This document shows positions 60,598 through 64,000 of a stretch of 64,000 bases of DNA, piece by piece; position 1 is the stretch's first letter, and the number at the start of each line of letters is the position of its first letter. Below the pieces are notes generated by a model that saw only the letters and a list, made by a program, of their open reading frames with translations, searched no databases and was not told where the DNA came from. The translations under genes were made by a program, and so were the position numbers. The DNA is from Amycolatopsis saalfeldensis (lineage in GTDB: Bacteria > Actinomycetota > Actinomycetes > Mycobacteriales > Pseudonocardiaceae), in the NCBI RefSeq assembly GCF_900110575.1, contig NZ_FOEF01000005.1, forward strand, positions 248,001 to 312,000, given 5' to 3'.

Positions 60598-61818
60598 ATG
60601 GCTGATAAGGCGATTGTGGGGGGCTACGTCGTCCCCGTCGGCGCTGCCCCCATCGAGGGCGGCACCGTGCTCATCGAAGACGGCAAGATCATCGCGGTCG
60701 GCCCCGAGGCCGACGTCGACATCCCCGAAGACGCCGAGCTGGTCGACGCGTCCGGCAGCTGGGTGCTGCCGGGCTTCATCGACGCGCACGCGCACCTGGG
60801 CGTCCACGAGGACGGCGAGGGCTGGGCCGGCAACGACACCAACGAGATGACCGACCCGAACGGCGCCCGCTTCCGCGCCATCGACGGCATCGACCCGTAC
60901 GAGCCGGGTTTCGACGACGCGCTTTCCGGCGGCGTCACGAGCGTGGTGATCAAGCCGGGGTCGGGCAACCCGATCGGCGGGCAGACCATCGGCGTCAAGA
61001 CCTGGGGCCGCAGCATCCTGGACATGGTGTTCGCCGAGCACGTCAGCGTGAAGAGCGCGCTGGGCGAGAACCCGAAGCGCGTGTACGGCGAGAAGAAGCA
61101 GACGCCGTCGACCAGGCTGGGCGTGGCCGCGATCCTGCGCGAGGCGTTCACGAAGGCCCGCAACTACCAGGCCAAGCGCGAGCACACCGCCGGCGAGGGC
61201 AAGCCGTTCGAGGTCGACCTGACGAACGAGACGCTGGCGAAGGTCCTGGACGGCGAGCTGTACTGGGACCAGCACGTGCACCGCGCCGACGACATGGTCA
61301 CGGCCATCCGGCTGGCCGACGAGTTCGGCTACAAGCTGGTGATCAACCACGGCACCGAGGGCCACCTGATCGCGGACCTGCTGGCCGAGCGCGACGTCCC
61401 GGTCATCCTGGGCCCGCTGTTCACCACGAAGTCGAAGGTCGAGCTGCGCCACCGCTCGCTGCGTTCGCCCGGCATCCTGGCGCGCGCGGGGGTGAAGATC
61501 GCGATCACCACCGATCACCCGGTGGTGCCGATCAACTTCCTGGTCTACCAGGCCGCGCTCGCCGTGAAGGACGGCCTTGACCCGGAAACGGCGCTCAAGG
61601 CGCTGACCCAGCACCCGGCCCAGATGCTCGGCCTGGACGACCGCGTGGGCACCCTGACCCCGGGCCTGGACGCCGACGTGGTGCTGTGGTCGGGCGACCC
61701 GCTGGACGTGATGAACCGCGCCACGCGGGTCTTCGTCCGAGGCCGCGAGGTCTACCGCTTCGACGAGTCGGCCGGCGAAGGCGTCGTCGAGGACCGGCGG
61801 TACCGCGAGAGCCGCTGA
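60598..61818 (+). CDS. amidohydrolase (imidazolonepropionase-like)
   Basis: Metal-dependent hydrolase of 406 residues with the composite barrel: start KAIVGGYVVPVGAAPIEGGTVLIEDGKIIAVG, metal His pair in GFIDAHAHLGVHED (about 63-69), further His in KLVINHGTEGHLIADL and the Asp in AITTDHPVVP. The C-terminal LTPGLDADVVLWSGDPLD is typical of the imidazolonepropionase/amidohydrolase group. TAGCGT lies a few bases before the ATG. A hairpin follows at 61828-61861. Substrate unknown. Confidence 0.92.
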   Translation: MADKAIVGGYVVPVGAAPIEGGTVLIEDGKIIAVGPEADVDIPEDAELVDASGSWVLPGFIDAHAHLGVHEDGEGWAGNDTNEMTDPNGARFRAIDGIDPYEPGFDDALSGGVTSVVIKPGSGNPIGGQTIGVKTWGRSILDMVFAEHVSVKSALGENPKRVYGEKKQTPSTRLGVAAILREAFTKARNYQAKREHTAGEGKPFEVDLTNETLAKVLDGELYWDQHVHRADDMVTAIRLADEFGYKLVINHGTEGHLIADLLAERDVPVILGPLFTTKSKVELRHRSLRSPGILARAGVKIAITTDHPVVPINFLVYQAALAVKDGLDPETALKALTQHPAQMLGLDDRVGTLTPGLDADVVLWSGDPLDVMNRATRVFVRGREVYRFDESAGEGVVEDRRYRESR

Positions 61819-61827
61819 CGCTTGGGG

Positions 61828-61861
61828 CTCACCGCTTGGGGTTCGCGCCTCAAGCGGTGAG
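61828..61861. terminator. terminator between amidohydrolase and fadE
   Basis: CTCACCGCTTG at 61828-61838 pairs perfectly with CAAGCGGTGAG at 61851-61861, directly after the amidohydrolase stop and before the convergent fadE end. Confidence 0.75.
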
Positions 61862-61935
61862 GTCCAGCTTCACGGGGTAGCCCAGCTCCCCGGCCTGATG
61901 ACCAGCGAGACCGGGTCGCTCAGGTCGACGATCCG

Positions 61936-63078
61936 TCAAGCGCCCTTCAACGACCGGGCGATCAACATCCGCTGGATCTGATTCGTCCCCTCGAAGATCT
62001 GCGGCACCTTCGCCTCCCGCATGTACCGCTCCACCGGGAAGTCACGCGTGTAGCCCGCGCCGCCGAGTACCTGGACCGCGTCCGTTGTCACCTTCATCGC
62101 GCCGTCGGTCGCGATGAGTTTCGCGATGGAGGACTGGCGTTGGAAGTCCAGGCCGCGGTCGCGGCGGCGGGCGGCGTCGAGGTAGGTCGCGCGGGCCGAT
62201 TCGACGGTTGCGGCCATGTCGGCCAGCAGGAATTCCAGGCCCTGGAACTCGATGATCGGGCGGCCGAACTGGGTGCGGCCCTTCGCGTACTCGACGGCTT
62301 CGTCCAGGGCGGCCTGCGCCAGGCCCACCGCGCAGGCCGCGATGCCCAGCCGGCCCGAGCTGAGTGACGACAGCGCGATGCGCAGCCCCGCGCCCTCTTC
62401 GCCGATCAGACGGCCGGCCGGCACCGCGGTGTCGTCGAAGATCAGCTGCGCGGTCGGCGAACCCGTGAGGCCCATCTTGCGTTCACGCGGCGCCGCCGAG
62501 AGACCGGTTGTCGACGAGTCGACCAGCAGGCACGAGACGCCGTGGCTGCCTTCGCCGGTGCGGACCATGGTCGTGTAGAAGTCCGCGACGCCGGCGTGCG
62601 TGATCCACGCCTTGGTGCCGTTGACCAGGTACTCGTCGCCGGCGAGCCGGGCCCGGGTGGACAGCGCGGCCGCGTCGGAGCCCGCCTGCGTCTCCGAAAG
62701 CGCGTACGCGCCCAGCAGCTCGCCGCCCAGCATGTCCGGCAGCCAGCGGTCGCGCTGCTCGTCCGTGCCGTAGTGCGCCAGCGCGTAACAGGACATCGTG
62801 TGCACCGACAGCCCGACGCCGACGGTCATCCACGCGGACGCGATCTCCTCAAGCGCCTGCAGGTACACCTCGTACGGCAGCTCCGCGCCGCCCCAGCGCT
62901 CGGCGTACGGCAGCCCGAGCAGGCCCGACTTGCCGATCAGCGTGAACAGGTCACGGGGGAAGTTCTCGGCCTCTTCGTCCGCGGACGCCCGGGGCTTCAG
63001 CTCGTCACGGGCGATTTCGGTGACCAGCGCGAGCAGGTCCTCCGCCTCGGGAGTGGGCAGCAGTCGTTCGGCCGGCAT
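61936..63078 (-). CDS. acyl-CoA dehydrogenase
   Basis: FAD enzyme of beta-oxidation, 380 residues, which introduces the alpha,beta double bond into acyl-CoA. Signatures are the N-terminal helical domain, CYALAHYGTDEQRDRWLPDML, GAYALSETQAGSDAA, and KAWITHAGVADFYTTM. The C-terminal domain has GRTQFGRPI and the catalytic Glu in PQIFEGTNQIQRMLIAR. ATG at 63078 follows GGAGG. A TetR gene is divergent, and a 16-bp palindrome lies in the shared promoter region. Likely short- or branched-chain substrates. Confidence 0.94.
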   Translation of the reverse strand: MPAERLLPTPEAEDLLALVTEIARDELKPRASADEEAENFPRDLFTLIGKSGLLGLPYAERWGGAELPYEVYLQALEEIASAWMTVGVGLSVHTMSCYALAHYGTDEQRDRWLPDMLGGELLGAYALSETQAGSDAAALSTRARLAGDEYLVNGTKAWITHAGVADFYTTMVRTGEGSHGVSCLLVDSSTTGLSAAPRERKMGLTGSPTAQLIFDDTAVPAGRLIGEEGAGLRIALSSLSSGRLGIAACAVGLAQAALDEAVEYAKGRTQFGRPIIEFQGLEFLLADMAATVESARATYLDAARRRDRGLDFQRQSSIAKLIATDGAMKVTTDAVQVLGGAGYTRDFPVERYMREAKVPQIFEGTNQIQRMLIARSLKGA

Positions 63079-63099
63079 TGTTCCCTCCAGGACCAACCT

Positions 63100-63115
63100 G
63101 TACTGAAAACAGTAC
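63100..63115. promoter_or_regulatory. palindrome between fadE and tetR
   Basis: GTACTG-AAAA-CAGTAC is a perfect 16-bp dyad 22 bp before the fadE ATG, a likely site for the divergent TetR regulator. Confidence 0.65.
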
Positions 63116-63182
63116 TGCGGACTGAACGAGAGTACCGTAAGGAGGCCGGAGTTGTCCCCGACTCGTGAGGGATAGTGGTCCG

Positions 63183-63773
63183 ATGCCCGCACTCGAAGCC
63201 CGACGCCGGCCGACCGCTCGGCAGCAAGCGCTGCTGGCCGAGCTCGAGACGCTGTTCCTCGCGGAGGGCTTCGCCGGTTTCACGCTCGACGACCTCGCCT
63301 CCCGTCTCCGCTGCTCCAAGTCGACGCTGTACGCGCTCGCCCCCAGCAAGGAGCAGCTCGCGGTCAAGGTCGTGGCCCACTTCTTCCGCGGCGCCGCCGA
63401 GCGGATCGAGGAGCGGATCAACGGCATCGACGACGCGCGCAAGCTGATCGGGGAGTACCTCGCCGGCGTCTCGGCCCACCTGAACCGCGCGTCGGCCGCG
63501 TTCATGACCGACATCGCCGAGTTCGCCCCGGCCCGCGACACCTATCAGCTCAACAGCCGGGTCGCCGCCCGCCGCATCCGCGCGTTCATCGACAAGGGCG
63601 TGGCCGACGGCGTCTTCCGCGACGTGCACGCCCGGCTGGTCGCCGAGATGACCGGGCTGATCGTGGAGGGCATCCAGACCGGCGTGCTCGGCCGCCGCAC
63701 CGACGTTTCCGACGCCGAGGCATTCACCGCGCTGGGGGAATTGCTGCTCGGCGGCTTGACGAAAGACCACTGA
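63183..63773 (+). CDS. TetR family regulator
   Basis: Regulator of 196 residues with helix-turn-helix FTLDDLASRLRCSKSTLYALAPSKEQL (about 31-57) and a C-terminal helical domain (RKLIGEYLAGVSAHL). ATG at 63183 has a GATAGT box six bases upstream, so the message may be leaderless. It is divergent from fadE by 104 bp and probably regulates it with an acyl-CoA as inducer. Confidence 0.9.
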   Translation: MPALEARRRPTARQQALLAELETLFLAEGFAGFTLDDLASRLRCSKSTLYALAPSKEQLAVKVVAHFFRGAAERIEERINGIDDARKLIGEYLAGVSAHLNRASAAFMTDIAEFAPARDTYQLNSRVAARRIRAFIDKGVADGVFRDVHARLVAEMTGLIVEGIQTGVLGRRTDVSDAEAFTALGELLLGGLTKDH

Positions 63774-63833
63774 CGCCGGTTGTCCGGTCGCAGGACACGA
63801 ATTGTCACCGGCTTGTCCTCTACACTCTCGCTC

Positions 63834-64000
63834 GTGATCGTGGTGGGTGGAGAGGCGCTGGTCGACCTCGTTCCTGGTGAACCGTTGGATTCCCCTGTGT
63901 CTAATTCCACAGTGGACGGTGGCTTGCGCGCGCTGCTGCCCCGCCTCGGCGGCGGGCCGTACAACGTCGCGCTGGCGGCCGGGCGGCTCGGCGTGCCGAC
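63834..64000 (+). CDS. PfkB family carbohydrate kinase, N-terminal part
   Basis: The frame from GTG 63834 runs to the window end (55 complete codons). It reads IVVGGEALVDLVPGEP, the usual start of fructokinase/ribokinase-type enzymes, and then LGGGPYNVALAAGRLGVP, the conserved sugar-binding Gly-rich segment. TACACT, a -10 box, ends seven bases before the GTG (leaderless). The phosphate-transfer part lies outside the window. Confidence 0.9.
   Translation, partial: MIVVGGEALVDLVPGEPLDSPVSNSTVDGGLRALLPRLGGGPYNVALAAGRLGVP

Overview
The window is high-GC, densely coding chromosomal DNA of an actinomycete, probably Pseudonocardiaceae and perhaps Amycolatopsis. This is inferred from GC-rich third codon positions, DUF3558 lipoproteins beside an EspG-like protein, frequent leaderless starts (TANNNT box 6-7 nt before ATG/GTG), and a gene order resembling the Mycobacterium tuberculosis Rv0871-Rv0889c neighbourhood as I remember it. 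That block holds a cold-shock protein, DUF2771, an MFS protein, DUF3027, DUF2530, MarR, a SpoU methylase, DUF2537, SepH, SerC and citrate synthase. No rRNA, tRNA, CRISPR, prophage or insertion sequence was seen.

Layout. 1-3080: small type-VII-secretion-associated accessory cluster on the minus strand (helical protein, two DUF3558 lipoproteins, EspG-like chaperone) with two copies of one promoter plus leader hairpin. 3212-7239: acyl-CoA ligase, a TetR-R2lox operon, HAD phosphatase. 7240-7564: non-coding, with a 16-bp tandem repeat. 7565-15814: cold-shock protein, DUF2771, MFS protein with a repetitive N-terminus, glutaminyl cyclase, DUF3027 coupled to a large GHKL/sacsin-like ATPase. 15811-20569: aldo/keto reductase, DUF2530, purine permease, MarR-MFS operon. 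20570-23857: an iron-box-bearing convergent intergenic region, NAT, superoxide dismutase, heme oxygenase with its TetR. 23958-29050: reductase, glutamate-cysteine ligase-like enzyme, SpoU methylase, DUF2537, MmcQ-like, SepH. 29223-34763: two-component system divergent from a lipoprotein/adaptor/ABC operon. 34829-42106: SerC, membrane protein, serine hydrolase, LuxR-type two-component system with an ABC-2 exporter. 42191-46526: broken fkbM gene, EphD-like fusion with TetR, citrate synthase. 46820-51266: urease operon ureABCFGD. 51511-57723 and on to 59113: TetR, NCS1 permease with a cysteine-rich tail, PdxH, MFS, lipoprotein, TetR with two metallo-beta-lactamase-fold hydrolases. 59202-64000: aldose epimerase, GNAT, amidohydrolase, FadE/TetR pair, and the start of a PfkB sugar kinase.

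Genes work in short coupled operons: start and stop codons overlap as GTGA/ATGA in at least ten places. Many operons carry their own TetR, MarR or two-component regulator with a visible palindrome or direct repeat near the promoter. The signals most worth a second look are the duplicated promoter-leader module (842-895 and 2086-2139), an iron box in a gene-free convergent region with a downstream hairpin (candidate iron-regulated small RNA, 20627-20731), a heme oxygenase promoter flanked by a partial iron box and a TetR-type palindrome, the cysteine-rich NCS1 permease, and an over-represented palindrome TCCACWGTGGA that nearly always spells Ser-Thr-Val-Asp/Glu in frame.
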